A DNA stretch of 64,000 nucleotides from Dysosmobacter sp. (GCA_026169195.1 JAPFEH010000006.1:23243-87242), one strand, 5' to 3'. Positions 24,756 through 34,157 are shown, counted from the stretch's first letter. The notes: a model not told the origin generated them from the letters alone. Made by a program: numbers and translations.

Positions 24756-26078
24756 TTGAGCTATAACGTATCATTTATTTCCTTGGGCTGTGCCAAGAAT
24801 CAGGTGAACTGTGAACAGATGATGGCCGCGGTGCAGGCGGCAGGACACCAGATCCAAGCCGCCCCTGAGGGCAGCGATGTGGTGGTGGTGAATACCTGCG
24901 GATTTCTGGCGTCTGCCTGTGAAGAGGCCATCGACAATATTCTGGAAATGGCAGAGCTGAAAAAGAGCGGTCAGGTGAAGAAGATTCTGGTCACCGGCTG
25001 CATGGCCCAGCGGTACAAGCAGGATGTGCTGGGCGAGCTGCCGGAGGTGGACGGGATCCTTGGAACCGGCAGCTATGGCGAGATCGCCGCCGCCATTGAC
25101 GAGGTGATGGAGCAGGGGCTGCGGCCCTGCCGTCTGGGCAACATCCACACGGCGGAGCAGGGGGGACCGCGGATCCTCTCCACGCCCCCATGGTATGCCT
25201 ATCTCCGCATTGCCGAAGGCTGCGACAATCACTGCGCTTACTGCGTGATCCCCTCTCTGCGGGGAAAATACCGCAGCCGTCCCATGCAGGAGCTGCTGGA
25301 TGAGGCGGCAGAGCTGGCCTCCGCCGGTGTGCGGGAGCTGCTGGTCATCGCTCAGGACATCACCCGGTACGGCACCGATCTCAACGGGGAGCATCAGCTG
25401 GCTGCACTGCTGCGCCAGCTTGCCAAGCTGGATTTCCATTGGATCCGTCTCCACTATCTCTATCCCGATGAGATCACCGAGGAGCTCATCGACACCATTG
25501 CGCAGGAGCCGAAGATCCTGCCGTATCTGGATATCCCCATGCAGCACTGCAATGACGCCATTTTGAAAGCCATGAACCGTCGGGATACCAAGGCATCGCT
25601 GACAGAGATGGTGACCAAGCTGCGGGAGCGGATCCCCGGTCTGGTTCTGCGCACCAGTCTGATTACCGGACTGCCCTATGAGGATGAGGCGGCATTTGAA
25701 GAGCTGTGTGCGTTCTTGAGAGAGGTAAAGATCGAGCGGGCCGGTGTGTTCCCCTTCTCTCCCGAAGAGGGGACCAAAGCGGCTTTGATGGACCATGTGG
25801 ATACAGAAGAGGCCAAACGTCGGGCGGAGCTGGCGGTGGATGTGCAGTCCGATATCATCGACGAGTACAATGAGTCGGTTCTGGGCAGCGAGCGGGAGAT
25901 TCTCTGCGAGGGCTTCGACCCGCAGGCGCAGATGTTCTTCGGACGCAGCTATGCGGAGTCTCCGGATATCGACGGCCGTATTTACTTCACGGCTGATGAG
26001 GAGATCGCGCCCGGTACCTTCCTCACGGTGCGGTTCACCGGCACCATGGATGGGGAACTGACGGGCGAAGCGGTGTGA
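24756..26078 (+). CDS. rimO: Ribosomal protein S12 methylthiotransferase RimO
   Basis: A 440-aa radical SAM MTTase that methylthiolates the conserved Asp of ribosomal protein S12. The N-terminal UPF0004 domain carries C12, C48 and C82 for one 4Fe-4S cluster; the radical SAM motif is C156, C160 and C163 (EGCDNHCAYC); a TRAM domain (SEREILCEGFD...RFTGTMDGELTGE) closes the protein. I chose TTG 24756 with AGAGGAG 6 nt upstream; the track's extra 47 residues come from the preceding gene's region. It is placed before cdd1 and pgsA, and rimO-pgsA is a common Firmicute pair. Confidence 0.94.
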   Translation: MSYNVSFISLGCAKNQVNCEQMMAAVQAAGHQIQAAPEGSDVVVVNTCGFLASACEEAIDNILEMAELKKSGQVKKILVTGCMAQRYKQDVLGELPEVDGILGTGSYGEIAAAIDEVMEQGLRPCRLGNIHTAEQGGPRILSTPPWYAYLRIAEGCDNHCAYCVIPSLRGKYRSRPMQELLDEAAELASAGVRELLVIAQDITRYGTDLNGEHQLAALLRQLAKLDFHWIRLHYLYPDEITEELIDTIAQEPKILPYLDIPMQHCNDAILKAMNRRDTKASLTEMVTKLRERIPGLVLRTSLITGLPYEDEAAFEELCAFLREVKIERAGVFPFSPEEGTKAALMDHVDTEEAKRRAELAVDVQSDIIDEYNESVLGSEREILCEGFDPQAQMFFGRSYAESPDIDGRIYFTADEEIAPGTFLTVRFTGTMDGELTGEAV

Positions 26079-26182
26079 AGCGGGGGCTTGCCTTGCTTCT
26101 GCGCTGACCCTCTGCCGGACGGAAAACCAAAAGCGATGGATCTCCGCCTCATGGCGGGACCAAGGCGGTCAGGGGGAGAACC

Positions 26183-26482
26183 ATGAAAAGCCCGTTGGAA
26201 GAGATCCCCGGCGTGGGGCCGCGGATTGCCGGAGTTATGGAAGCGCTGGGGTTCCACCAGCCGGCGGACCTGCGGGGACAGGATCCGGAAGAACTGTATC
26301 GCCGGGAATGCTGTCTCAAGGGGTTTCAGGAAGACCGGTGTGCCCTCTATGTCTGGCGTCTGGCGGTTTATTACGCGGACCATCCGGTGCGGGAACCGGA
26401 GAAATGTAAATGGTGGTACTGGAAAGACCGGTCGTATCCAGACCCCGATGAAGGAGAGAAAACACGTGAATCTGCCAAATAA
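26183..26482 (+). CDS. Helix-hairpin-helix protein, Cdd1 family
   Basis: A 99-aa protein matching the Cdd1 (pathogenicity locus) family. A helix-hairpin-helix (LEEIPGVGPRIAGVMEALGF) leads to the diagnostic LYRRECCLKGF, DRCALYVWRLAVYYA and CKWWYWKDR. HhH motifs bind DNA backbone, so nucleic-acid binding is likely, but the role is unknown. The RBS is AGGGGGAG. The 3' end overlaps pgsA by 17 nt, indicating co-translation. The name refers to a C. difficile locus and does not imply virulence here. Confidence 0.85.
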   Translation: MKSPLEEIPGVGPRIAGVMEALGFHQPADLRGQDPEELYRRECCLKGFQEDRCALYVWRLAVYYADHPVREPEKCKWWYWKDRSYPDPDEGEKTRESAK

Positions 26483-26987
26483 ATTAACTCTTTTGCGCAT
26501 TATATTGATACCGGTGTTTATGGGAGTGCTGTATTGGGACTTCCCCGGCGCTGCTTGGGTGGCACTGGCGATCTTTATCATTGCCAGCCTGACAGATCTT
26601 CTGGACGGCAAGATCGCCCGGAAATATAATCTGGTGACGGACTTCGGCAAGTTTGCCGATCCGCTGGCAGACAAGATGCTGGTGACGGCTGCCATGCTGT
26701 GGTTTGTGGAAAACGGGCAGATGGCGGCATGGATGCTGCTGATCGTCATTTGCCGCGAATTTGCCGTCAGCGGCCTGCGGATGATTGCCAGCGACAAGGG
26801 CAGGGTGATCGCCGCCGGCTGGTCCGGAAAGGTGAAGACGGCATCCACCATGGTGTGCATCGTCCTGATGTTCCTGCCCATTCCGGAGATCGTGAACACC
26901 GTCTGCGTCTGGGTCATCACGCTGACCACCCTGTACTCCGGCGTGGAGTATTTTGTGAAAAACAAGGACGTGATCACGTCCTTCTGA
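26466..26987 (+). CDS. pgsA: CDP-diacylglycerol-glycerol-3-phosphate 3-phosphatidyltransferase
   Basis: A 173-aa integral membrane enzyme making phosphatidylglycerol phosphate. The CDP-alcohol phosphotransferase signature D-G-x2-A-R-x8-G-x3-D-x3-D is intact (LLDGKIARKYNLVTDFGKFADPLAD). Five or six membrane helices are seen. I chose GTG 26466 (GAAGGAGAG upstream, MNLPNKLTLLRI start), within the cdd1 end. Length is typical (about 180 aa). Confidence 0.95.
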   Translation: MNLPNKLTLLRIILIPVFMGVLYWDFPGAAWVALAIFIIASLTDLLDGKIARKYNLVTDFGKFADPLADKMLVTAAMLWFVENGQMAAWMLLIVICREFAVSGLRMIASDKGRVIAAGWSGKVKTASTMVCIVLMFLPIPEIVNTVCVWVITLTTLYSGVEYFVKNKDVITSF

Positions 26988-27088
26988 CCCTCGGCGGTGA
27001 CCTGCGCGAACGTGTCCTGCACAATCAGAAAACGGGCCGGAAAGCCTGCTTTTCCAGAAGAATCCGGAAAAACGGCGGCGGGCTGCGC

Positions 27089-27117
27089 TTGACAACGGGA
27101 AACAGCGGTGCTATCAT
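27089..27117 (+). promoter_or_regulatory. thrS: Promoter of the thrS T-box transcript
   Basis: TTGACA, 17-bp spacer, TATCAT. It sits about 25 nt before the first leader stem and about 290 nt before thrS. Confidence 0.85.
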
Positions 27118-27124
27118 ACATCCT

Positions 27125-27373
27125 GATAAGAAAAGGCATGGAAGAGGACGCCGTCCGGAACGCACAGCAGAGAGAAGCCGCCGCAGGCTGAAAGCGGCTT
27201 CGGTGAAAGACCGGAACCGGCCACCGCCTTGGAGCCGCCCACCGATATGTAGGCTGGGACGGGACCTCCCGTTACAGAGGACACGAGCGGCGCTTTTGGG
27301 GCGCAAGCAGGGTGGAACCGTGGAATACGTTTTCGTATCTCACCCCTGAGGAAGATCAGGGGTGGGATTTTTT
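27125..27373 (+). promoter_or_regulatory. T-box riboswitch (Thr) in the thrS leader
   Basis: The leader holds the T-box core AGGGTGGAACCGTGG (27309-27323), which pairs with the uncharged tRNA acceptor end, followed by a terminator. A long stem I region (about 27130-27240) includes AGAGGACGCC and GGCCACCGCC; an ACC triplet at 27223-27225 is a candidate Thr specifier codon. Uncharged tRNA-Thr would stabilise the antiterminator and allow thrS transcription. The class is certain from the T-box; the exact specifier is inferred. Confidence 0.9.
27341..27373 (+). terminator. Regulated T-box terminator
   Basis: The stem CACCCCTGA / TCAGGGGTG with a short loop, followed by GGATTTTTT. It overlaps the 3' part of the T-box antiterminator region as expected for premature termination. 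Confidence 0.9.
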
Positions 27374-27407
27374 ATGCGTCACCCCTCAGAACAAGGAGGA
27401 AATCGAA

Positions 27408-29174
27408 ATGTCCGAAGAAGTCAAGAACGAATTTGCCTTTGAAAATGAAGCGTACCGCAAGACCTACTGGCATACCTGCTCCCATGTGCTGGCGCAGGCT
27501 GTCAAGCGGCTGTATCCTGAAGTGAAGCTGGCCATTGGCCCCTCTATCGAGGAAGGCTTCTATTATGACATGGACTCTCCCTTCCCCTTCACTCCGGAGA
27601 TCATGGAGAAGATCGAGGGCGAGATGCGGAAGATCTGCAAGGAGAAGCTGAAGCTGGAGCGGTTCGAGCTGCCCCGTGCGGAGGCTGTGAAGTTCATGGA
27701 GGAAAAGGGTGAGCCTTACAAGGTGGAGCTGATCAACGATCTTCCTGAGGATGCGGTCATCAGCTTCTACCGGCAGGGAGAGTTCACCGACCTGTGCGCC
27801 GGCCCCCATCTGGATTCCACCGGCCGCATCAAGGGCAACGCCATCAAGCTGACCGCCTGCAACGCCGCTTACTGGCGGGGTGACTCCAACCGCGAGACCC
27901 TTCAGCGCATTTACGGCATTGCGTTCCCCAAAAAGGACGAGCTGGATGCCTATCTCCAGCGCATTGAAGAGGCTAAGAAGCGGGATCACCGGAAGTTGGG
28001 CAAGGAGCTGGGACTTTATATGCTGCGGGATGAAGGCCCCGGATTCCCCTTCTTCCTGCCCAAGGGCATGGTGCTGCGCAACACCCTGATCGACTATTGG
28101 CGTCAGGTCCACAAGAAGTACGGCTATGTGGAGATCTCCACCCCCATGATGATGAACCGTCAGCTGTGGGAGCGCTCCGGCCATTGGGATCACTATAAGG
28201 ACAATATGTATACCACCGTCATCGACGATGTGGACTTTGCCATCAAGCCCATGAACTGCCCCGGCGGTATGCTGGTGTACTCCAGCGAGCCCCACTCCTA
28301 TCGGGATCTGCCCCTGCGGGTGGGCGAGCTGGGACTGGTGCACCGCCATGAGCTTTCCGGCGCGCTCCATGGCCTGTTCCGTGTCCGCTGCTTCACGCAG
28401 GACGACGCTCACGTCTTTATGACCCGTGACCAGATGAAGGATGTGATTCAGGAGACGGTCCGCCTCTTTGACGAGGTTTACTCCGTGTTCGGCCTCAGCT
28501 ATACCATTGAGCTTTCCACCATGCCCGAGGACCACATCGGCACGGTGGAGGAGTGGGAGCAGAATCAGGACATTCTGAAAAACGCCATTCTCGACATGGG
28601 CAAGGACTTTGTCATCAATGAGGGCGACGGCGCGTTCTACGGTCCCAAGCTGGACTTCCATCTGGCGGACTCTCTGGGCCGCACTTGGCAGTGTGGTACC
28701 ATTCAGCTGGACAGCCAGCTGCCGGAGCGGTTTGAACTGGAGTATACCGGCGAGGACGGCGCCAAGCACCGCCCGGTCATGATCCACCGGGTCGTTCTCG
28801 GCTCCATTGAGCGGTTCATCGGTGTCATCACGGAGCATTTTGCCGGCGCATTCCCTGTCTGGCTCAGCCCCGTTCAGGTGAAGATCCTGCCGGTCACCGA
28901 CCGGGCTGCCGACTATGCCAAGGAGCTGGCGTCCCGTCTGGATGCCATGAACTTCCGTGTGGAAGTGGATGGCCGCAACGAGAAGATCGGCAAGAAGATC
29001 CGGGAAGCGACCATGGAAAAGATCCCCTATATGCTGGTAGTGGGCGACCGGGACATGGAAAACGGCACGGTTTCCGTCCGCCTGCGCTCCGGCGAGGATC
29101 TGGGCGCCATGTCTCTGGAGGAGTTTGCCGCCAAGCTCAAAGAGGCTGTGGATACCAAGGCGATCCAGCAGTAA
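27408..29174 (+). CDS. thrS: Threonine-tRNA ligase lacking the TGS domain
   Basis: A 588-aa class II synthetase. The editing domain has HxxxH (H22, H26) and the C130-x3-H134 motif (DLCAGPH). The catalytic core has MNCPGG, RHELSGALHGL and IHRVVLGSIERF, giving the Cys-His-His zinc ligands, followed by the anticodon-binding domain. Standard ThrRS (about 640 aa) begins with a TGS domain; here the protein starts directly at the editing domain. I chose ATG 27408 (AAGGAGG 9 nt upstream); no upstream in-frame sequence encodes TGS, since the T-box terminator lies there. Confidence 0.96.
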   Translation: MSEEVKNEFAFENEAYRKTYWHTCSHVLAQAVKRLYPEVKLAIGPSIEEGFYYDMDSPFPFTPEIMEKIEGEMRKICKEKLKLERFELPRAEAVKFMEEKGEPYKVELINDLPEDAVISFYRQGEFTDLCAGPHLDSTGRIKGNAIKLTACNAAYWRGDSNRETLQRIYGIAFPKKDELDAYLQRIEEAKKRDHRKLGKELGLYMLRDEGPGFPFFLPKGMVLRNTLIDYWRQVHKKYGYVEISTPMMMNRQLWERSGHWDHYKDNMYTTVIDDVDFAIKPMNCPGGMLVYSSEPHSYRDLPLRVGELGLVHRHELSGALHGLFRVRCFTQDDAHVFMTRDQMKDVIQETVRLFDEVYSVFGLSYTIELSTMPEDHIGTVEEWEQNQDILKNAILDMGKDFVINEGDGAFYGPKLDFHLADSLGRTWQCGTIQLDSQLPERFELEYTGEDGAKHRPVMIHRVVLGSIERFIGVITEHFAGAFPVWLSPVQVKILPVTDRAADYAKELASRLDAMNFRVEVDGRNEKIGKKIREATMEKIPYMLVVGDRDMENGTVSVRLRSGEDLGAMSLEEFAAKLKEAVDTKAIQQ

Positions 29175-29194
29175 CCATCTGTTTTTTCAGAAAC

Positions 29195-29232
29195 CCAGCG
29201 GTTCGGACAACCTCCGGACCGCTGGTTTTTTT
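29195..29232 (+). terminator. Terminator of thrS
   Basis: CCAGCGGTtCGGA / TCCGGACCGCTGG stem followed by seven T residues, 20 nt after the stop. Confidence 0.9.
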
Positions 29233-29370
29233 CGATGCAGGGAAAAAGCAGTCAAATGTGTGAACGCTGACAGTGGACAGAAGTCCTGCTGAAATAGACA
29301 AATGGCCTTTTGCGGAGCACTGGAAAATCTGGAATCTTTTCTGAAATTGTTTGGAAACAGCGCAAAACCA

Positions 29371-29400
29371 TTGCAACCGACGGGCCGGAAAGAGTATACT
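29371..29400 (+). promoter_or_regulatory. Promoter of pyc
   Basis: TTGCAA, 18-bp spacer, TATACT, 58 nt before the pyc ATG. Confidence 0.65.
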
Positions 29401-29458
29401 GAGTCACAAATCAAATGCCCTCGCATTCAAAATTCATCAGAAGGAGTCAAGTACAGCC

Positions 29459-32400
29459 ATGAGCAGAACATTCAAAAAAGTGCTGGTCGCCAATCGGGGC
29501 GAGATCGCCATGCGGATTTTCCGCGCCTGTCATGATCTGGGGCTGCAGACCATAGCCATCTATTCCAACGAGGATATGTACAGCATCTTCCGGACTGCCG
29601 CCGATGAATCCTATCTGATCGGCGAAAATGAAAGCCCGCTGGGGGCTTATCTGAATATCCCGCGCATCATTGAGCTGGCAAAAAAACACGGAGCAGACGC
29701 CATTCACCCGGGATACGGCTTCCTCAGCGAAAACGGCGACTTTGCCCGGGCCTGCGAGGAAGCGGGCATCAAGTTCATCGGGCCCAGCTCCCGGATTCTG
29801 GATATGATGGGCGACAAGCTCTCCGCCAAGCAGATGGCGGTGGCCTGCGGCGTTCCCACCACCCCCGGCACCACGGAGCCGCTCCAGAGTCGGGAGGCGG
29901 CTCAGAAGCTGGCGATGGAGTTCGGTTTTCCTGTTATTTTGAAAGCCGCTGCCGGCGGCGGCGGCCGCGGTATGCGCCGCTGCAACACCGTGGAGGAAGT
30001 GGGTCTCAATTTCGACTTGGTAAAGGCGGAAGCAAAAAAAGCATTCGGAAACGACGATATTTTCATGGAGAAGTTTCTGGTGGAGCCCAAGCACATTGAG
30101 GTTCAGGTGCTGGGCGATGAGCAGGGGAATGTCGTCCATCTCTTTGAGCGGGACTGCTCCCTCCAGAGACGCTATCAGAAGGTGGTGGAGTTCACGCCGG
30201 CATTCTCGGTGGCGCCTGAGATCAGGCAGGCACTGTATGAAGATGCGGTGAAGATCGCCAAGTACGTGGGCTATACCAATGCCGGCACGCTGGAATTTCT
30301 GGTGGATCAAGAGGGACATCACTATTTCATTGAGATGAATCCCCGGATTCAGGTGGAGCACACGGTCACGGAGATGGTCACGGGCATTGATCTGGTGCGC
30401 TCTCAGATTTTGATTGCGGAGGGCCGGTCTCTCAGCGATCCGGAAATCGGGATTCCTTCACAGGAGGCGCTGCATCTCAACGGCTACGCGGTCCAGTGCC
30501 GCGTGACTACGGAGGATCCCGCCAACAACTTTGCTCCGGATACCGGTAAGATCACCGCCTACCGCTCTGCCGGCGGCTTCGGTATCCGGCTGGATGGCGG
30601 CAACGCCTATACCGGCGCGGTGATCTCTCCGTATTATGACTCTCTGCTGGTGAAGATCACCACGTGGGACAACACCTTTGCGGGGGTGTGCCGCAAGGCG
30701 GTCCGCGCCATCAATGAGATCCACATTCGGGGCGTCAAAACCAACATCGCCTTCATTACGAATATTCTGAAGAATCCGACCTTTCTGGCCGGTAAGTGCC
30801 ACACCAAGTTTATTGACGAGACTCCGGAGCTGTTCCAGATCGACGAGAGTCTGGACCGGGCCACCAAAATGCTCAAGTACATCGGCAATATCGCGGTGAA
30901 GGAGCAAGGGGGGCACAAGTTTTATGACACGCCCCGATTCCCGCCGGTGACCGGTGACCGGCCTGACGGGCTGAAGCAGCTGCTGGATGCCAAAGGGCCG
31001 AAAGCCGTGGCGGACTGGGTGCTGGCGCAGAAAAAACTGCTGGTTTGCGACACCACCTGCCGGGATGCCCACCAATCTCTGCTGGCGACCCGGGTGCGTA
31101 CCCGGGATATCGTGAAGGGAATGGAGGCAACCAGTGAGATTCTGGCAGACGCCTTCTCTCTGGAATGCTGGGGCGGCGCTACGTTCGATGTGGCGTACCG
31201 CTTCCTCCATGAATCTCCATGGGAGCGGCTGGATCTGATTCGCCAAAAGGCGCCCAACCTGCTTTTGCAGATGCTGCTGCGGGGCGCCAACGCTGTGGGC
31301 TATACCAACTATCCCGATAATGTCATTCGGGAATTTATCAAGGAGGCTGCCCGCTCCGGTATCGATGTGTTCCGTGTGTTTGACTCCCTGAACTGGATCC
31401 CCGGAATGGAAGTGGCCATGGACGAGGTGCTCAAGCAGGATAAGATCTGTCAGGCGACGATCTGCTATACGGGCGATATTCTGGACCCCAAGCGGGATAA
31501 ATATCCGCTGGAATATTATGTGAATCTCGCCAAAGAGCTGGAGCATCGGGGCGCTCATATGCTGGCCATCAAGGATATGTCCGGCGTACTGAAGCCCTAC
31601 GCCGCGAAAAAGCTGGTTTCCGCGCTCAAGCAGGAGATCGGCATTCCCATCCAGCTCCATACCCACGATACCTCCGGCAATCAGGTGGCGGCCTGCCTGC
31701 TGGCGGCGGAGGCCGGCGTAGACGTGGTGGATCTGGCCATCAGTTCTATGGCAGGCATGACCAGCCAGCCCTCGCTGAATGCTGTGGCGGCGGCCTTGCA
31801 GGGCACCGAGCGGGATACCGGACTGGATCTGGATCGCTTGCAGACCCTCACCGATTATTGGGAAGATGTGCGTAAGCGTTATGATTCCTTTGAAGGCGGC
31901 ATTCAGTGCAACAGCACAGACATCTACCGCTATGAAATTCCCGGCGGTCAGTATACGAATCTGAAGCCGCAGGTGGAATCTCTGGGGCTTGGCAGCCGCT
32001 TCACGGAGGTCAAGGAGAACTATCGGGTGGTCAATGAAATGCTGGGCGACATTGTCAAGGTGACCCCCTCCTCCAAGATGGTGGGCGATCTGGCAATTTT
32101 TATGACGCAAAACAATCTCACGTCGGAGACCATTGTGGAAAAGGGGGAGGGGCTGGCGTTCCCGGACAGTGCTGTCAGCTATTTCTCCGGTATGATGGGC
32201 CAGCCTGCCGGCGGATTCCCCGAGGAGCTGCAGCGGGTGGTCCTTAAGGGGAAGGCCCCCATTACCTGCCGCCCCGGCGAACTGCTGCCTCCGGTGGACT
32301 TTGAGGAAAAGCGGCGGGAGATGCAGTCCTTTGCCCCGGATCCCAGCTGGCGGGCGGTCCTGAGCTACTGCCTGTACCCCAAGGTGGTGGAGGACTTCGT

Positions 32401-32875
32401 CAAGAGCCAGAAGGAGTATGGCTATATCATGCGCCTTGGCAGCCATGTGTTCTTCCACGGGCTTGCGGTTGGCGAGACCAATAAGGTCAATATTGCCGAC
32501 GGAAAGACGCTGGTCATCAAGTATCTGGGACTTGGCGAGGTAGACAAGGAAGGAATGCGCACCGTCAGCTTTGAGCTCAACGGCATCCGGCGGGATGTGC
32601 AGGTGCCCGATGAGGCTGCGCAGAAGAATATCGTGAAGGTGCCTATGGCAGATCCGGAGGACAAGAGTCAGGTGGGAGCGTCCATTCCCGGTGCGGTCAG
32701 CAAGATTGCCGTGAAGGCCGGAGATACCGTGGAAAAGAATCAGACGCTGGTGACCATTGAGGCCATGAAGATGGAGACCGCCGTTACTGCCCGCATGAGC
32801 GGTGTGGTAGAGTCTGTGGAAGTCCGGGAGGGCGATACCGTCAAGGGCGGACAGCTGCTGCTGACCATTCGGTAA
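29459..32875 (+). CDS. pyc: Pyruvate carboxylase
   Basis: A 1138-aa single-chain biotin enzyme carboxylating pyruvate to oxaloacetate. The biotin carboxylase domain (1 to about 450) shows KKVLVANRGEIAMRI, the ATP-grasp glycine loop KAAAGGGGRGMR and EMNPRIQVEHTVTE. The carboxyltransferase domain (about 530-800) has CDTTCRDAHQSLLATR and the metal-binding LHTHDTSG. The C-terminal biotinyl domain has the lysine in EAMKMET. Length matches PC (about 1150 aa). I chose ATG 29459 (AGAAGGAG upstream); the track adds 36 non-homologous residues. It is monocistronic and supplies the C4 arm of fermentation. Confidence 0.97.
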   Translation: MSRTFKKVLVANRGEIAMRIFRACHDLGLQTIAIYSNEDMYSIFRTAADESYLIGENESPLGAYLNIPRIIELAKKHGADAIHPGYGFLSENGDFARACEEAGIKFIGPSSRILDMMGDKLSAKQMAVACGVPTTPGTTEPLQSREAAQKLAMEFGFPVILKAAAGGGGRGMRRCNTVEEVGLNFDLVKAEAKKAFGNDDIFMEKFLVEPKHIEVQVLGDEQGNVVHLFERDCSLQRRYQKVVEFTPAFSVAPEIRQALYEDAVKIAKYVGYTNAGTLEFLVDQEGHHYFIEMNPRIQVEHTVTEMVTGIDLVRSQILIAEGRSLSDPEIGIPSQEALHLNGYAVQCRVTTEDPANNFAPDTGKITAYRSAGGFGIRLDGGNAYTGAVISPYYDSLLVKITTWDNTFAGVCRKAVRAINEIHIRGVKTNIAFITNILKNPTFLAGKCHTKFIDETPELFQIDESLDRATKMLKYIGNIAVKEQGGHKFYDTPRFPPVTGDRPDGLKQLLDAKGPKAVADWVLAQKKLLVCDTTCRDAHQSLLATRVRTRDIVKGMEATSEILADAFSLECWGGATFDVAYRFLHESPWERLDLIRQKAPNLLLQMLLRGANAVGYTNYPDNVIREFIKEAARSGIDVFRVFDSLNWIPGMEVAMDEVLKQDKICQATICYTGDILDPKRDKYPLEYYVNLAKELEHRGAHMLAIKDMSGVLKPYAAKKLVSALKQEIGIPIQLHTHDTSGNQVAACLLAAEAGVDVVDLAISSMAGMTSQPSLNAVAAALQGTERDTGLDLDRLQTLTDYWEDVRKRYDSFEGGIQCNSTDIYRYEIPGGQYTNLKPQVESLGLGSRFTEVKENYRVVNEMLGDIVKVTPSSKMVGDLAIFMTQNNLTSETIVEKGEGLAFPDSAVSYFSGMMGQPAGGFPEELQRVVLKGKAPITCRPGELLPPVDFEEKRREMQSFAPDPSWRAVLSYCLYPKVVEDFVKSQKEYGYIMRLGSHVFFHGLAVGETNKVNIADGKTLVIKYLGLGEVDKEGMRTVSFELNGIRRDVQVPDEAAQKNIVKVPMADPEDKSQVGASIPGAVSKIAVKAGDTVEKNQTLVTIEAMKMETAVTARMSGVVESVEVREGDTVKGGQLLLTIR

Positions 32876-33038
32876 ATAAAATCATCAGATTGACAGAATG
32901 TATACGTTTAAGCTGTGAAAAATTGTGCAAAAACTTGGTTTTCCCGCGATTTGGGACTTTAAATCCCTATTCAGTTAAAGAAAATGCAAGAGATTGCGCA
33001 TGGGCTTGCAGAAAAACTCCGGAAAACAGAAAAAAGAC

Positions 33039-33067
33039 TTGAAAAATGAATGGACTTGCGGTATGAT
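33039..33067 (+). promoter_or_regulatory. Promoter of the TAXI-TRAP operon
   Basis: TTGAAA, 17-bp spacer, TATGAT, 50 nt before ATG 33117. The rest of the 32876-33038 gap is AT-rich with no gene; a weak GGGACTTTAAATCCC hairpin (near 32952) could end pyc. Confidence 0.75.
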
Positions 33068-33116
33068 ATGCAGGTAACACAATGCACCGTATCAAAAAGG
33101 AAAAGAGGATGCTACT

Positions 33117-34064
33117 ATGAAGAAGTTTTTTGCACTGACGCTGGCAGTCCTGACCATGGCCGTGACACTGGCCGGCTGCGGAGGCAAGAGCGAGCTGACC
33201 TTCATCACCGGCGGTGATCAGGGTACTTACTACGGATTCGGCAGCGTGCTGGCCGGACAGATCAGCGACAGCACCGAGACTGCTGTGACCGCTATCGTGG
33301 GTAAGGGCTCCAAGGGCAACATCGAGGCCATGTCTGTGGGCGATGCCCAGTTGGGCTTTGTTCAGTCCGACGTCATGGCGTATGCCTATGACGGCACCAA
33401 CCTGTTCGAAGAGAGCGGAAAGATCGACAGCTTCTCCACTGTGGCCGCCCTGTATATGGAGCAGGTCCAGATCATCACGCTGGACCCCGCCATCAAGACG
33501 GTTGCCGACCTGAAGGGGAAGAACGTCTCCGTGGGCGATTCCGGCTCCGGTGTGTATTTCAACGCACTGGATGTGCTGGGCGCTTATGACCTGACGCTGG
33601 ATGACATCAAGCCTACCTACCAGTCCTTCGGCGACAGCGCTGAGGCTCTGCAGGACGGCAAGATCGACGCAGCCTTCATCGTGGCCGGCGCTCCCACCAC
33701 CGCGGTTACCTCTCTGGCGGCCACCCGTGATGTGTACGTTGTGGAGCTGGATGACGCCCACATTGAAAAGCTGATTGCTACGTCTCCTTATTACAGCAAG
33801 AGCGTGATTCCGGCTGCATCTTATGGTCTGGAGCATGATGCCACCACCGTGGCGGTAGGCGCCGTGATCGTTGCCAATGACGATGTGGCAGAGGATGACA
33901 TTTACAATGTGGTCTCCGGCATTTTCGAGAGCATTGATACACTGGCTCATGACAAGAAGAATGAGCTGGATCTGGACTTTGCCTCTTCTGTGACTGCCGT
34001 GCCCTATCATCCCGGCGCTGCAAAGTATTTCAGCGAGAAGGGGATCACCGTTCCCACCAAGTAA
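33117..34064 (+). CDS. TAXI-family TRAP transporter solute-binding lipoprotein
   Basis: A 315-aa extracytoplasmic binding lipoprotein (lipobox LAGC, Cys21). The TAXI signature runs ITGGDQGTYYGFGSVLA, then the mid-domain FVQSDVMAYAYDG and VSVGDSGSGVYFNALDVLGAYDL. It delivers a small organic anion (TAXI proteins commonly bind dicarboxylates, glutamate-like or C4 acids) to the fused TRAP permease encoded 93 nt downstream. The actual ligand cannot be told. A strong stem-loop separates the two genes, which would favour more binding protein than permease. Confidence 0.93.
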   Translation: MKKFFALTLAVLTMAVTLAGCGGKSELTFITGGDQGTYYGFGSVLAGQISDSTETAVTAIVGKGSKGNIEAMSVGDAQLGFVQSDVMAYAYDGTNLFEESGKIDSFSTVAALYMEQVQIITLDPAIKTVADLKGKNVSVGDSGSGVYFNALDVLGAYDLTLDDIKPTYQSFGDSAEALQDGKIDAAFIVAGAPTTAVTSLAATRDVYVVELDDAHIEKLIATSPYYSKSVIPAASYGLEHDATTVAVGAVIVANDDVAEDDIYNVVSGIFESIDTLAHDKKNELDLDFASSVTAVPYHPGAAKYFSEKGITVPTK

Positions 34065-34081
34065 GGAACGCATCCATCAGC

Positions 34082-34109
34082 GGACTGCGGCGGATCTCCG
34101 CCGCAGTCC
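34082..34109 (+). terminator. Intercistronic stem-loop between TAXI and TRAP genes
   Basis: A perfect 13-bp stem GGACTGCGGCGGA / TCCGCCGCAGTCC with a 2-nt centre, followed by CTTGTGCT rather than a U-tract. It is more likely an mRNA-stabilising or attenuating hairpin than a full terminator. Confidence 0.75.
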
Positions 34110-34157
34110 CTTGTGCTGTCAACGGATGTTAAAAAAGTGTTAAAAGGAGAGCGATCT

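Noticed and set aside
30458-32458. 666-aa minus-strand ORF opposite pyc
   Set aside because: It is an antisense shadow of the well-supported pyruvate carboxylase; His/Gln-rich composition and no start signal.
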